Assembly: GCF_030247185.1 (NCBI RefSeq)
Contig: NC_080571.1
Location: 160,986,352-161,050,351, forward strand
Direction of reading: 5' to 3'
DNA length: 64,000 bases
DNA from: Malaya genurostris
Lineage: Eukaryota > Arthropoda > Insecta > Diptera > Culicidae
Positions 1-14,400 of the stretch are shown here, piece after piece. The translations under genes were made by a program, and so were the position numbers. The notes beneath the pieces are model-generated. The model searched no databases, was not told the origin of the DNA, and was given only the letters and a program-made list of their open reading frames with translations. The number at the start of each line of letters is the position of its first letter. Position 1 is the stretch's first letter.

Positions 1-1370
<1,370 letters not shown>

Positions 1371-2430
1371 TCGCAAAAACAAAGAAAGCTTCACTTGATC
1401 TCGATTACTGTGAATTTCACACAGCGAAAAGTGCACAAATCTAAGCAAACTGTTCTTGATTTGTAGTAAACTGAGGATATTTCCCTACGATTTGCGAACA
1501 ACAAATCCTAATAGTTCTTTAGAAAACTTTTAGAGCCATTAGAACGGCTGATATTGTGCAATGCTCTCCATCGTTGTTTTTTTTCCCAATGCTAATGACT
1601 GGCAGCTGTGACGTAATCGCTCTTGTCGAAAGCGTGCAGACGACACAAAACACATCTGCTCGCAGTGGCGATACAATCCAAACTGATTCAAGTTTTGTTG
1701 AGAGGCTTGTTTCTACCTGATTTCGTTTGTAGCTTTTTCACTAATGGGCGGTCCTAACGGCTATAAAAATAGCCGCATTCAGAATTTAATTGTTGATTAT
1801 TTCATTTCGGATTTGCATAATTTATTGAAAGAAACTATCAATATGCTGAAGGGACTCGTTTCTAGCATTCAGAAAAGTCAAATTGCGTAATTCTCTACGA
1901 CATTAGACTCTGGAACATTTTTCGCAAAAACAAAGAAGGCTTCACTTGATCTCGATTACTGTGAGTTTCACACAGCGAAAAGTGCACAAATCTAAGCAAA
2001 CTGTTCTTGAATTGTAGTAAACTGAGGATATTTCCCTACGATTTGCGAACAACAAATCCTAATAGTTCTTTAGAAAACTTTTAGAGCCATTAGAACGGCT
2101 GATATTGTGCAATGCTCTCCATCGTTGTTTTTTTCCCAATGCTAATGACTGGCAGCTGTGACGTAATCGCTCTTGTCGAAAGCGTGCAGATGACACAAAA
2201 CACATCTGCTCGCAGTGGCGATACAATCCAAACTGATTCAAGTTTTGTTGAAAGGCTTGTTTCTACCTGACTTCATTTGTAGCTTTTTCACTAATGGGCG
2301 GTCCTAACGGCTAGCCGCATACAGAATTTTAATGTCGATTATTTCATTTCGGATTTGCATATTTTATTGAAAGAAACTATCAATATGCTGAAGGGACTCG
2401 TTTCTAGCATTCACAAGGACCAAATTGAGG
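1371..2430. repeat. Direct tandem duplication, two units of about 510 bp
   Basis: Unit 1 is about 1371-1884 and unit 2 about 1922-2430, offset 551 bp, and clearly over 95% alike by eye. Both carry the block gggcggtcctaacgg. In unit 1 this leads into a small hairpin, ggctataaaaatagcc (1759-1774). In unit 2 the hairpin has collapsed to ggctagcc (2309-2316). No open frame is conserved in both units, so the sequence appears non-coding. Confidence 0.85.
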
Positions 2431-3820
2431 AACTCACTGCAATATTCACCACTTTTCGGAACATTTTTCCCGGACGATTTGTTGTACAGCAGCAGATATT
2501 TTGTTCTCTTCCTTAGAACGCGTTCTGATTCTTATCACTCTCTCAGAGGGTAAATTTTGAAAAGGCACCCCATAGTAAAGTAAGTCGTACAAAAATGGGT
2601 TGTCGTCGACAAAAATGGGTTGTATAGAGGTACAGTAAAGTAAATTCCGCATAATTTTTTAGGAGTAATCTTATGGTTTTAAGAAGAACCGAATAGAAGT
2701 CTGGAATAGAGAACTGGACCCTGAGTTCAAGACCTAAATTTAGATCCAATAACAGACTCAGAATCCAGTTTCAGTCGCTGCTGGTTCTCGCCTTGATGGC
2801 CAGCAAGCGAATGAGAGATGCGACCTGAGCGTTTGAGGTTGTAACCACGCAGAAGGTGCATTCTCCGTCGCTGCTGGTTGATGATTCCACTCCCACGACG
2901 TCTGCTTCCATCGAACGCACGAAAAGAAATGATCGATTTTCGACCACGGTTCCCCTTTTATACGCATTCAGTTGAAGATATGTGCCTGACTACCTCAAAA
3001 TCGTCGTCCTTGCGCGAAAAACCCAAGCGAAAGTGAAGAATTTTCCGCGTTGTTTTCAAATTTTAAGAAAACTTAATTTTTGAGTTGTTTGTGGTTATCG
3101 CACACTGTTCAAAATATTATCCTGAATTCCTGATCATATTTTTGATGAAATGGTGAAAGAATTATGTTGCTACCATTAATACAAATCGAGATATTCACGA
3201 TTAAGTTCTGCCCATTCTTCCATATGGCTAATTTTGAAAAGGCGCCCCATAGTAAAGTAAGTCGTATTCACGACAAAAAATATTAAACTTTCACATATTG
3301 AATGCGAAACAAAAAATGTGTTTATATATAATGAAACGTCTGTGTGTTGTCGAGCCAATTTTATTTCTCTCTCCTCTTTCAGAATCCTATCAGAAAATCA
3401 AAGCGAAGAAAATGGCGGATGCATTGAAACTGACTTTGTTTCGCAGAAAAATACAAGACTTTATTTTTTTTGCGATAACGTATATGTTTTTATGTACTAA
3501 TCGCATCTAAACTAAATTATCTAGACTTTGTCTCGGTAGATTTATGATACAAGCCTTCAAAGCCGATATATTCGATGAGCAAGTAGAGGTATGCATTTCC
3601 GAGCGTTCCAATTTTCAGCAGTTCTTCAGTTAGAAAAAAAATACAACATGACCGCTAAACTCGATGAATCATTCTGAAAATTTCACAGAATATTCTCAAC
3701 TAAATTTCAAAAACATTGTCAGGTGGGTTTTTCTATATTCTGCACCGTTTCCAAGAAAATTTTATTTGAAACGGGAAAATAGCAAAAAACCTACCACTTT
3801 ACTGTACTGTCCTCAGCCCT
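2431..3820. other. Gene-free stretch with short dispersed repeats
   Basis: No gene recognised. A block containing ccccatagtaaagtaagtcg occurs at about 2567 and again near 3244, so pieces of one repeat are scattered here. 2760-2990 is richer in GC than its surroundings and holds the minus-strand TATA-like motif listed separately. Confidence 0.45.
2952..2962 (-). promoter_or_regulatory. TATA-box-like motif (TATAAAAGGGG) on minus
   Basis: The reverse complement reads TATAAAAGGGG. Downstream on minus is a 200-bp GC-richer stretch with the block aaccagcagcgac twice. It looks like an orphan core promoter with leader, but no convincing downstream gene is present, so function is uncertain. Confidence 0.25.
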
Positions 3821-4131
3821 TAAGCTGCGATTGACACACTACTCCAAACGATCGACACTTGATATGATATATCGAAGTTAGAAATCAATTGTAAACGGAA
3901 TAATAAATAAACACAGTATAATTATTTTATGTATTGCGTGTCAATTACCTAATAATTTAATACAATACAATTGAAAAAAGGAGCAATTTTAGGCAAATTT
4001 ACTCTTTTTTGGCACATGAGCAAATAAAGCATTACTCAGTAAATGAGTAGATTTTACCCAAAAATCGTTTCCAGTGGAAGAACTGAAATTCGACTAACTA
4101 AGGAGTTACTTCTAAAATCCACTTTTTCTAT

Positions 4132-7100
4132 AGACCAATCCACGTGCGAATGTGTTGGTGTGGCTATTCTCAGCAGTTGAAAGGTTAATGCTAGTGTGAG
4201 TATGTCGGAATAACCCAGTGAATTTTGTCGAGCCGCATCGTGTCAATTATTGAAGACATATATGCAATAAAAAACACTGCAATGTCAAGAGAGCAGTTGA
4301 GAAAGAAATAAAATCGTTCATGAAACGTAATGGAACTGTCTTCTACTTGGTTCATTAGATCATAGCTTACGAAATTCTATATGAATTTTTCGCAGTGTAT
4401 AATTTGAGTCAAAAATGTTCTACCTCAGTGCAAGGTTGCTGATCCTATCAATGAAACATTACTCGTGAACTATTCTCTTCACCGGCGATGCTACCCGTGC
4501 GGCGAGCAGTTTGTATATATTCCGTGTCTGCTTTATTCATTCTTTCCTTCCACTCAGAGAATTGAACCGCTTGGCAAAGCAAGCAAGCATCATATATGCA
4601 CTCTGTTCGCTCGCAGTGAGTTCGTTTCGAAGCATTTAGGTAGAAAGCTATTCGGTGGTGATGATGACTCGCGTTGAGTCGAATTTTCTACTCACGGTGA
4701 TTCGTTCTCTGCGACGTATGGCGGTACAACTGAATGACCGCCCAGGATGAAATTTTATTCCTGTATAAAGCTTATAAGAAAGATGTCGAATCTTTTTGAA
4801 TTGTCTTCACTGCACATTTCTTCGGTGTTTGCTATACTTTAATCGTGATTTGTAGCGTTAGGGACAACTTTGATACCTACCAGAATATGTTATTGATTAA
4901 ACATCAAACTGTAAAGGGTTATTAATGGAGCGTTTTTTTGTGTCGTAAATATGTAACTTTCACTCCTATTCCGTAGTTCTATAATAAATTCATTTTGTGT
5001 TTCGATCGAGTTCGACTTTTCCAAACAAATTATATCTCATTCGAAATGCCAAATTGGTATTTTTCATTCGGTCGAATGTAGGGTTGTTTATTATGCCTGA
5101 GAAGTAATAGTCCCAAGTTTTTGTCAATTATTATTGTTTCTCATGATCGTGACACTATTTATATACCGATTACAAAGCCATTCGACGATCGTTTCCTTAA
5201 TAATTATAAACATATGTGATGATTGCTTTTAATTTCAATCATTCATAATAAACTAATAGTATTTGTATTAACTTCGAGACAAGTTGTGTCGAACCAAGTC
5301 AACTACCAAAAAAGTTGAGACCAACTTTGATGATAAACACTATCAGTTCGTACAAATATTAGAAGAACCATAAACACCAAATAATTCCGTCACATTCAAT
5401 ATACAGGGCAATATACAATATAATAGAAACTAAAACCGAAATAGAACTTCTATAGTTTTGTATAAGGCACTAATTTGGAGGCCAACATAAGATTTTACTG
5501 AAGAATGATATTTTGTATTATTATCAAAAACAAACAAACTCTCTACAGTTACTTGTTGGAAACTGTGCCATGGATAATCGTGCAATGAAGACCTTCCGCA
5601 GTTTCCAATAACGAAATAAATATCTAAAAATCAAGTATCATACAATCAAACACAACAAAATTATCTGTCTCGTGACATTAGTGACGTTAAATAAAGTGGA
5701 ATTAAATGCATATTTTTTTCTTGATCCTATATTCTCCTACTATCTCCTGATTATGTGATAACAGAATCATATTTCATTTGGACTCTTTGTATGTGATCCT
5801 TGAAGTATTCACGTAAAAATTTTTTTGCTCAACACAGTTTTAAGGTAAATAATACAATGAGTAGTTTCAAAACTGAATGTGTGATATGAGTAACAAAAAT
5901 TCTAAATCGCACTATCTGACAAATCGATAAACCACGCGGATTGTGTTATTTTTCAAATTGAAATCGTTTCCTCTGTAATATGAATATTGTAAAATGTTAT
6001 GAAATTGAATTTACAATTTCTTCTAGCGGATGTTCTTTTTTAAAAAAAAGCTAAACCGATCACTTCGGGAGTCAATTGTAGAACATTTTATTTTCAATAC
6101 ATTTTTGACAGCAATATCAGATTGTAATCTTAATTTGATTTCAGCTCATCAATTTCTCAACTGATATCACATTACGTTATTATTTTGCTGTTTGCTTTTG
6201 GAAGCAAAACTTACGAGGCAATAGTTTTGTGAAACTCCAAAAATGATAATATTAAATGCAAAAATTTAATGAATGCATTAAAATATGACTAAGTTAATAA
6301 GGCGATACAAAAATGCAAAAGTAAATTTCAATGGAACATCTATTCCTCCAATTTTATGTTGCGTTTTACAAAATGCTTCGACATCCTGTGGCAGTTGGCC
6401 GGAACCACAACCGTGATTCTCAATTTAAAAGTCTTAATTTCCTGATCGTAGTACAGTTATTCTAATCGATAATTTGCGTAGATGTATGGTAAAAGATGCT
6501 GAATGAGTATTTAGTTAGTAATGACTATTTCTTTGTTAGCCATTCTTCTTAATTGCTTTGATTTTATCAGAGCAAGCAATTACATGGCGTCTCAGTAGGT
6601 TCAAACGTTGTGGAAAACCCTGCACTCCTATTACTTCTATAAATCAAATCTATGCGAAGAAGCGTTAAATTGTGTTTAATAGATTAAAAATATGAGAAAA
6701 TAAATCATCCCTGAAATTAAAAGATTAGACTTGCCTCTATAATCAATATTCAGAATATATTTTTGTCACTCTATTTGCATTGCATATTGATATTGCGTAT
6801 TGGACTTGATCATTCATAATCATATGTGATTTTAAAAAATATCACTGTAGATATTTCAGTCCATTTTCAAAATCATAAATAAAATAAATATCAAACCAAC
6901 CCGAAAGAGAATCAAAAGTGTTGCTACAGTTATATGTGGAAAATAATTCCTTTTATTTTATTTCTTATATAAGCCATATAAACTGCAAAATTTTCACTTT
7001 ACAAAAGTGATTGCCCTCAGGTGATTCAACTCCAGCTTTTATAAAATCTATCTGCCATTACTTGCCGCAAAATTTCAACAGCACGGAGTACGAACGTGAG

Positions 7101-7842
7101 AATAGTATTCGGTGAAATCTGAATAAACTGTTTCATTAGTTTTATTGCAGTAGGAAGTACATTATATGTACATTAGTATACGATTTTAAACGACGTTTTG
7201 AAGTAGACTATCAGTTTTATTTATCAGTTTAATTTTTATCCAACCCAATCGTTTCGCCATCTTCCAATAATAAGTAATGATATTACGTTTAAAGTTTTCC
7301 TAGCTAATTTGTGATGTTCAACGCACACTTTTTATCAGGGAAATATCTACGAGACAATTAAACTAAGCAAAATAAAAAATTGCTTCCATCGCATCGCTAA
7401 TTTTTGTCTTCAATTTTTTTCGTACACTTGCATTCATGATTGCTGGCATTTTGACTCGCAGTGAGTCAAAAATTGACTCAATGTAAGCGCTACTCGTTCC
7501 TGATGATACCTGCTCTTGAAATGGTTGAGAATGGCTCACGGCGGAATAGCAACAAGCATGAAAAGCAAGATCTCTTCTCTCTTGCGAGTCGCTCAGGCAG
7601 TCACATATTGAGCATAGCTTTTGCCTCGTCCGGCATTACATGCTTTGCTGCCTCCGTTCTTGAATCGTTCGCAGGCGATGAACGTTAATGAGTTGCGTGA
7701 GGCGAATTTCAGCAACCCTGCCTCAGTGTAAAATTGAACCCACAACAAACTTTGACTTCGGCTCGCACACATTCTAATTTCGTATATGAATACATCTGCG
7801 CACTCTGCATCGGTGTGAGTAACAGAGACGTCAAATTGCTCA
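4132..7842. mobile_element. Member of the 424-bp family (AT-flanked), expanded by an internal hAT-like insertion
   Basis: The ends (agaccaatccacgtgcg at left, gtcaaattgctca at right) match the compact copy at 56006-56429. It is flanked by AT on both sides (4130-4131 and 7843-7844). The GAGTAAC copies at 17.69 and 23.18 kb lack it, giving an empty-site comparison. Minus the 3290-bp insertion plus its 8-bp duplication it is about 413 bp. It has no clear TIR and no coding potential. Confidence 0.8.
4431..7720. mobile_element. hAT-like element, 3290 bp, non-coding
   Basis: The ends are CAAGGTTGCTGA and, reverse-complemented, CAGGGTTGCTGA. They are flanked by a perfect 8-bp TSD CCTCAGTG (4423-4430 and 7721-7728). 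The 56-kb copy of the host repeat has a single CCTCAGTG with no insert, proving the boundaries. An 8-bp TSD and CAGGG-type ends are typical of the hAT superfamily. The interior is AT-rich with no open frame worth calling and no hAT transposase seen, so it is non-autonomous despite its size. Near both ends are repeats of the type ctcgcagtgagt. Confidence 0.88.
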
Positions 7843-7888
7843 ATAAATGAGATCTTACTCATTTTTGAGTAACTATTTTTATGCGTTG

Positions 7889-8671
7889 AAAGTATCATCT
7901 CTAAACAAGCAGCACCTTTAAATTTCAGTTTTACGGCAATGTGCCAATATGCACATTGTCGCAAACCTGCAAATGAAAAACGGAAAAACAAGAAATGGAA
8001 GATTATTCTAAACATGTTCATATCAGCTGCAACGATTTGCAACATTTTTTCGTTTATTCAATAGTGCAAATATCAGCAATGAAATGAAACTCGAAGTAGG
8101 AGAAAATCGATTTCAAATTCAACACTACTTTTTTTAGCGTAAACTGCGATTAAATATGAAAAATCATTAGAAATGTGTGAAATTGTACAAGGTTACGTTT
8201 AACCGGATCAACATTGTTGTAAACAGAGGCAAGTGTAATGTTGATCGAGTACTAGAATATATAGATCAAGTACCGTTTGTTTTTTGCACGATACTTGTTT
8301 TTTACGGCATTTAAAAAAAGATAATGAACTAAATTGAATGCTTCATCCTTTAGTTTTTGTTAGTTTTCGCACAAAAAATTCGGATCAACGTTACCACCAC
8401 AGAGTAAAATCATTTTCTACCACAGCTACTATGATTTTTATAAAAAAAATCGCTAAAAAGTAATTAACAAAATTCTTAGCGATTACTGAAAGTATCATCT
8501 CTTTTACTGAAAGTATCATCTCTAAACAAGCAGGGCCTCGACATTTCATTTTGGCGTCATTGTGGCAATTATACATGATTATTGGAAACGTGCAATTATT
8601 TTGCACAGATTATTTTTCACAATTTCACAATCACAAATTTATGAAAAAAATTTTTTCTTCAACTTCTACTA
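7889..8671. repeat. Dispersed-repeat block, no gene
   Basis: It contains two copies (about 7888 and 8488) of a motif beginning gaaagtatcatctctaaaca and continuing through gcctctacatttcag-like sequence. The same motif recurs near 17.84, 23.35, 49.8 (inverted) and 52.7 kb. The right end (cttcaacttctacta) is the left flank of the TA-flanked element that follows. Nothing coding. Confidence 0.6.
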
Positions 8672-9035
8672 CACTCAAAATAATAATCATATTATAATTA
8701 CGTGAAAAGTTAAGTGAATATTTTCCACCCTACTTTTCACGTAGGTTTTAATGGACTGGCATTTAAAAGCTGTTTTATACATAATCCAGTAAAAGTTACG
8801 TGTTTCATAGGTAAAATGTAATGTACTGTTCATTTCACATTCATCTATCAGTTCGTATCAAATTTAGATACCAGAAAATTACTATTTTATATATTGGTTG
8901 AAGTCGAAAGGGAGATTCCAGATTTTGATATAAATCTATGAAATGAAAAATGCCATGAAATATAAAACATTTATATCAAAAAATTGTCATATAATTCCAA
9001 TGGCTTAAAAAGCAACTAATAACGTCGTGGTATCT

Positions 9036-9358
<323 letters not shown>

Positions 9359-9432
9359 TTTCAAAATCGAGTTTTTTTACACTGGAAATTCACGTAGATT
9401 GTTTGACGTTTGGTCAATTCACGTAAACCTTA

Positions 9433-9707
9433 GAGCAAATTCAGCAGCTGCAAGATTCATATGGGTGGTCTATAATGTAAATGAAACTGAAACAAACGTA
9501 TCCCCAGCAATCCGTTTTAGTTTTATTTATTCGACCAGTTCTACTGTCAAATTTAAAACTGGTATACATTGCCGTTCTATTTTTCTATATTTGAAACACA
9601 GATAAAGCGCTGCTGGGGCTGCCAGATTATTTTGTTATAATTTCTAGATTTAAATTTTAAAACTGACATAAATTATGCATCTAGAACTAGAACACTCCAG
9701 AATATGC
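9433..9707. other. Segment present only in duplication unit 1, between CCTTA repeats
   Basis: CCTTA occurs at 9428-9432 and 9708-9712. Unit 2 has one CCTTA and lacks the 275 bp between. This is either a small insertion with 5-bp TSD or a microhomology deletion in unit 2. No convincing TIR and no gene. Confidence 0.6.
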
Positions 9708-11066
9708 CCTTATGTGATGACTCTATTCATTTTAGGGGATGTTCGTATAACATTCATTTTCGTCACGTAAAATATTCAATTTGACATTTGAAACCATTCT
9801 ACACGCTTAGAAAAAGTTACTCAAAGTTTGAGTACAAGTTACTCATTTTCAAATGATACATGGAAACGTCAAAAATTGAGTAGTTCTGTATAAAATGTTC
9901 ATTACGACCTAAGTAACAAAAGTAAACAAACCGAGTTTTTTATTGCATTTTGTTAAGTTTGTTTTCATCTATGCACTACCCGAATGCCATTGTTCTACAT
10001 ATTATGGATTCGCTATAAAACCTGGCAACACATATGACGTATGTCAAAGGCAAGTTAAATTACCGTCAATGCTTCATACGTCAATTGGCAATGTTTTGTC
10101 CAATGTTAAAAAACATACACAAATCAAAATATTGGCACTTACGACAAAATATTTCTCTGAGTTTTTTCTTCCTAAAAAGTGAATTAAGTGAGACTGGTGG
10201 TAGAAATGGATGCATTAAATGGGTTTGAACTGCTATAAGGTATGTAAAAAACACAGAATGTTGTGTAAAAGAAATTAATGTATTTTTTTCGAAATTAGAT
10301 GCCGCTATGTATTCTTCGTCAACCCAAAGCGGAAGGTCTCTGAACAAATCGGAAAAGGATCTAGTGCCAAGTGTTGTAGCTTGCTTCGAAGAAGTAGCTA
10401 CCACTAATGTTTCTGGACCAAACTGGCTTTCTAGAACACAAACGGCCTATCCGATGCGTGATGTCTCCAACTTCTGTGGTAGACATGAAGATTCTTATTG
10501 GAGTAATAATATCACCATTAGCAATGTTATTGCCTCGACTCCAATCGGCAATCGAAACGAACGAACGGAATTAAATGTTTCCCTTGGCTTGTCATCGTCA
10601 GCTACGATATCTTGTGCTCCTTCCTTTAATGGAATCGAAAATATGTTCCACGAGCCACTGGATTTACGGACCGAACGAAAGATCGAACAAAAAAGAACTA
10701 ATCCCACGTTCTTTGAGGCCTTAGATTTACGAGCCGAATGTAAATTATCCCAGTCGAAAAGCACTGTTGATTGTAGTGCAGAAGAAACTGGAAATTGTTC
10801 CGAAGATTCAGACTGGATTCCAGAAGGAGATGTTACATTGTTGAACGATTTTACTATTAACGAATGTTTCGAGAAATATCGTTACAATTTATCGGACGCC
10901 GATGAAAGTGAATATGACACTGACGAAAATATACCTACAACAGCTGTGCGACGATTCAAACACAAAAAAACAAGCAAAGCATCTGCAGCGCAGTACACTT
11001 ATCCAAAAAGAACAACCAATAAGAAAATTGAAAGACTGCGTAAAGAAAAGGGAGTCAGCTACATGC

Positions 11067-11326
11067 TGATGGAATTTCCAATGTCTTACCCCTCACCATA
11101 ATTGATGTTTCCTATCCCTTCATTCATTCTGTCCTTCTGGCAACACAGTGCTTTATTAAGTTCTACTGACAACTAAAAAACACTTACAACATTCTTCGCA
11201 TACCGCGTGCAATAAATACAGTTTCTCTGTTTTGTGCTTTGTTAAACTCGTGTCCGGTTTGTTCATTCTTCCGAAATCCGTACGCTCGTGTCCGCTTGCG
11301 CTCTGTGAGAACTCTGTCCACCCACA
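11067..11326 (+). repeat. 5' LTR of copia element 1
   Basis: 260 bp, TG..CA ends, same as the 3' LTR. It carries an AATAAA polyadenylation-type signal (within gcaataaatacag, about 11210). No clear TATA box was seen. Confidence 0.95.
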
Positions 11327-11340
11327 GGTTATGGGCCCAG
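11327..11340 (+). other. Primer-binding site matching an internal part of initiator tRNA-Met
   Basis: ggttatgggcccag directly abuts the 5' LTR. Its complement, ctgggcccataacc, is the anticodon-stem-loop region (CAU) of eukaryotic initiator tRNA-Met rather than the tRNA 3' end. This is the half-tRNA priming known for Drosophila copia. The same motif follows the LTR of the second copia in this window. Confidence 0.85.
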
Positions 11341-11435
11341 ATAAAATTTCGGATAGTGTAAATAGTATGAAATAGTTTGTATAAATTGCTGGTTGAAATT
11401 TCACGTCGCGAGTGCTTTATTTCGTGCATTGCAAG

Positions 11436-14400
11436 ATGGCGGACTCAGGCAAACTTTCGTTTGCGAAGCTCAATAATAGCAATTGGCAGAGCTGGAAATT
11501 CCGTATGGAAATGTTATTAATTCGCGAAGAGCTCTGGTATGTAATCGTCGACGTGAAACCGGAGCCGGTGACAGCTGCCTGGAATAAGGATGAACAAAAA
11601 GCCCGTGCTACTATTGGTTTGTGCATAGAAGACAGTCAGTTAAGTCTAGTGAAAAGTGCAAATACCGCGAAAGATTTTTGGGATCTGTTACGCGCGTACC
11701 ATGAAAAGACCACAATGACTTCTCGTATTTCTTTGTTGAAGAAATTGTGCTCGTTAAACTTGTGTGAAAGTGGTGATATGGAGAAACACCTCCTGGAAAT
11801 CGAAGAGCTGTATGATAGACTTTCATTAGCTGGTCAAGATTTAGATGAATCTTTACGAATCGCCATGATTCTTCGTAGTTTACCGGACTCTTACAGTGTG
11901 TTAGTAACAGCTTTAGAGAATCGACCGGATGTTGACTTGACTATGGAGCTAGTGAAGTCAAAGTTGCTCGATGAATATGAGCGCCGAAAGGAGAAGAATT
12001 GTGTTTCGAAGAGTGATGTCAGTGCAATGAAAAGTTTAACGAGGCACGGGAAACAAAATGGTTCAGTGCATGATCGAAAGTGTTTCCACTGTGGAAAAAT
12101 AGGTCACTTGCGGCGAGATTGCCGATTGCTCACGAAGCAGAAGAAAAGTGACGAAGTAAAGAAGAAACCCGATGAAAAACCAAGTGCTAAGCAAGCAAAG
12201 AACAGTTTCAGTGGTGTGTGTTTTCTTGCCGGATGTGCTCCACGCGGGTCGTGGTTTATTGACAGTGGTGCCAGTTGTCACATGACTGGTGACGAAAGTT
12301 TTTTCTCGGAGTTAAAGAAAGAAGTTGGTCCGAATGTTTATCTTGCCGATGGGAAAGTTGCACAAACAGCAGGTTTTGGCGATGGAACTTTGCTTGGCGT
12401 GAATGGTGATGGTGAATTAATCGAAGTGAATCTTACTGATGTTTTATACGTTCCATCGTTGACAAGTGGTCTTGTGTCGGTCGATAAGTTGACTGCAAAA
12501 GGTTTTACTGCCGTTTTCAAGGAAGGCGGATGTGAAATTCGTGATGCTACAGGCTCATTGGCGGTAGTAGGAGAACGTTCTGGTTGTTTGTACCGACTGA
12601 AATTAGCGAATTCGTCAATGAAAGCAGAAGGTAAGGTACACAATCAAAACTGTCAGCATCAGTGGCATCGTCGTTTCGGACATAGGCATCCTAATGCAAT
12701 CAAAAGAATTTGTGATGAAAAATTGGGCATCGGTATACATGTTATCGATTGTGGCATACGTGAGTGTTGCGAGCCGTGTTTAGAAGGGAAACTAGCAAGG
12801 AACCCAATTCCTAAAACAGCGGAGAGAACGTCGTCGCAAGTTCTAGATCTGATTCATACTGACTTGTGTGGACCTATGCGGGTTGCGACACCTGGTGGTA
12901 AACGTTTTTTAATGACAATGATTGATGATTACAGCCGTTTTACCGTTGTTTATCTGCTGGAAAAGAAATCAGATGCGGTGCAGAAAGTCAAAGAGTACGT
13001 TCGGTATGTTGAGAATCTATTTAATCGAAAGCCGCGTATCATTCGCTCTGTTGGTGGAGGCGAGTACGTGAATAAAGACCTCCAAGTTTTCTTTGCTAAA
13101 GAAGGCATTAAAGCACAGTACACCACAGCGTATACACCACAACAAAACGGTGTAGCCGAACGGAAGAATCGATCTCTGCAGGAGATGGCAACGACAATGC
13201 TTCTAGATGCAGATCTACACAAGCGGTACTGGGGCGAAGCAGTCATGACAGCTGCATATTTGCAAAATCGACTGCCTTCGCGATCCATTAACGAAACTCC
13301 GTACGAAAAATGGTACGATAGAAAGCCGGTACTCAATCATTTGAGAGTATACGGTTGTCCAGCGTACGTACACATTCCAGATGTTAAACGTGGTAAGTTT
13401 GACAGGAAAGCCCTAAAGTTACGGTTTATTGGATACTCTGAAGTTCACAAGGGTTACCGATTTGTTGACACATCAACTGACAAAGTTACCATCAGCCGAG
13501 ATGCAAGGTTTTTAGAAATGGACAGAGGATCATCGCATAGGACAGATTTGGAGTTACGGAACGGTGATACTTCTTCAAGTAATTGGATTGAGTGGCCACT
13601 TTCGGTAGTAAACACAAAGCAGCAGATGATGGAAGATAATGTGCCCGATACTGATGAAGAAAATGAAGAACCAGTGAGTGATGAAAGTGAAAAAGAAGAT
13701 TACTATGACGTGAACAATCATGATCCAGATGAAGACCCTCTTTTTGTGAAAGAAGAGAGTGAAGAAAACGAGACACACAGTGAAGAATCTAGAAATGTAA
13801 ATCAACCAAACCGTCGCACTCGGAACGTCCTACCAAGTCGACTGTCCGATTACGTGGTAGGGATTGCAGCACAGGAAGTGCAAGAGCCAGTATCGTTCCA
13901 GCAAGCAGTTTCTGGTCCAGACCGTTTTTCATGGACCGCAGCGATGGAAAGTGAAATCATGTCACACAAGCAGAATGGAACTTGGGATTTAGTTCCGCTT
14001 CCGAAGGACAAGAAAGTTATAGGCTGTCGTTGGATTTACAAACTAAAACGGAATGAATCTAATGAAGTTGTTCGTTATAAAGCTCGAATCGTCGCTCAGG
14101 GTTTTACCCAGTGTTATGGCGTCGATTACGACGAAGTGTTTGCTCCTGTCACTAAACACGCTACGCTCAGAGTTCTGTTGGCTTTGGCTGCGAAAAGGAA
14201 CCTTATACTGAGGCATTTGGATGTGCGCACAGCATATCTTTACGGAGACATAGAGGAGGAGATTTACATGCGTCAACCTCCTGGCTATGAAGTTCGTGAC
14301 AAGGAGAAGATAGTTTGTCGGCTTCGTAGAAGCATATATGGACTGAAACAGTCCGCGCGGTGTTGGAACCGGAAATTAACCGGTGTTCTGAAACAATTGG

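Larger units (their letters stand above)
3821..7888. mobile_element. Remnant of GAGTAAC-type repeat, split by a younger element
   Basis: The left part (about 3821-4131) and right part (7843-7888) match consecutive sequence at 17.39-17.73 kb and 22.9-23.24 kb, including the blocks ctcagtaaatgagtagattt and ctcatttttgagtaactatt. The intervening 4132-7842 is an insertion. No coding potential. Confidence 0.7.

Noticed and set aside
10307..11101. A 264-residue protein ending in LMEFPMSYPSP
   Set aside because: The last eleven residues are copia LTR sequence; the real frame continues beyond the insertion at 15720.
12950..13336. Antisense open frames within the copia polyproteins
   Set aside because: Shadow frames opposite a real gene, with no domain or start context.
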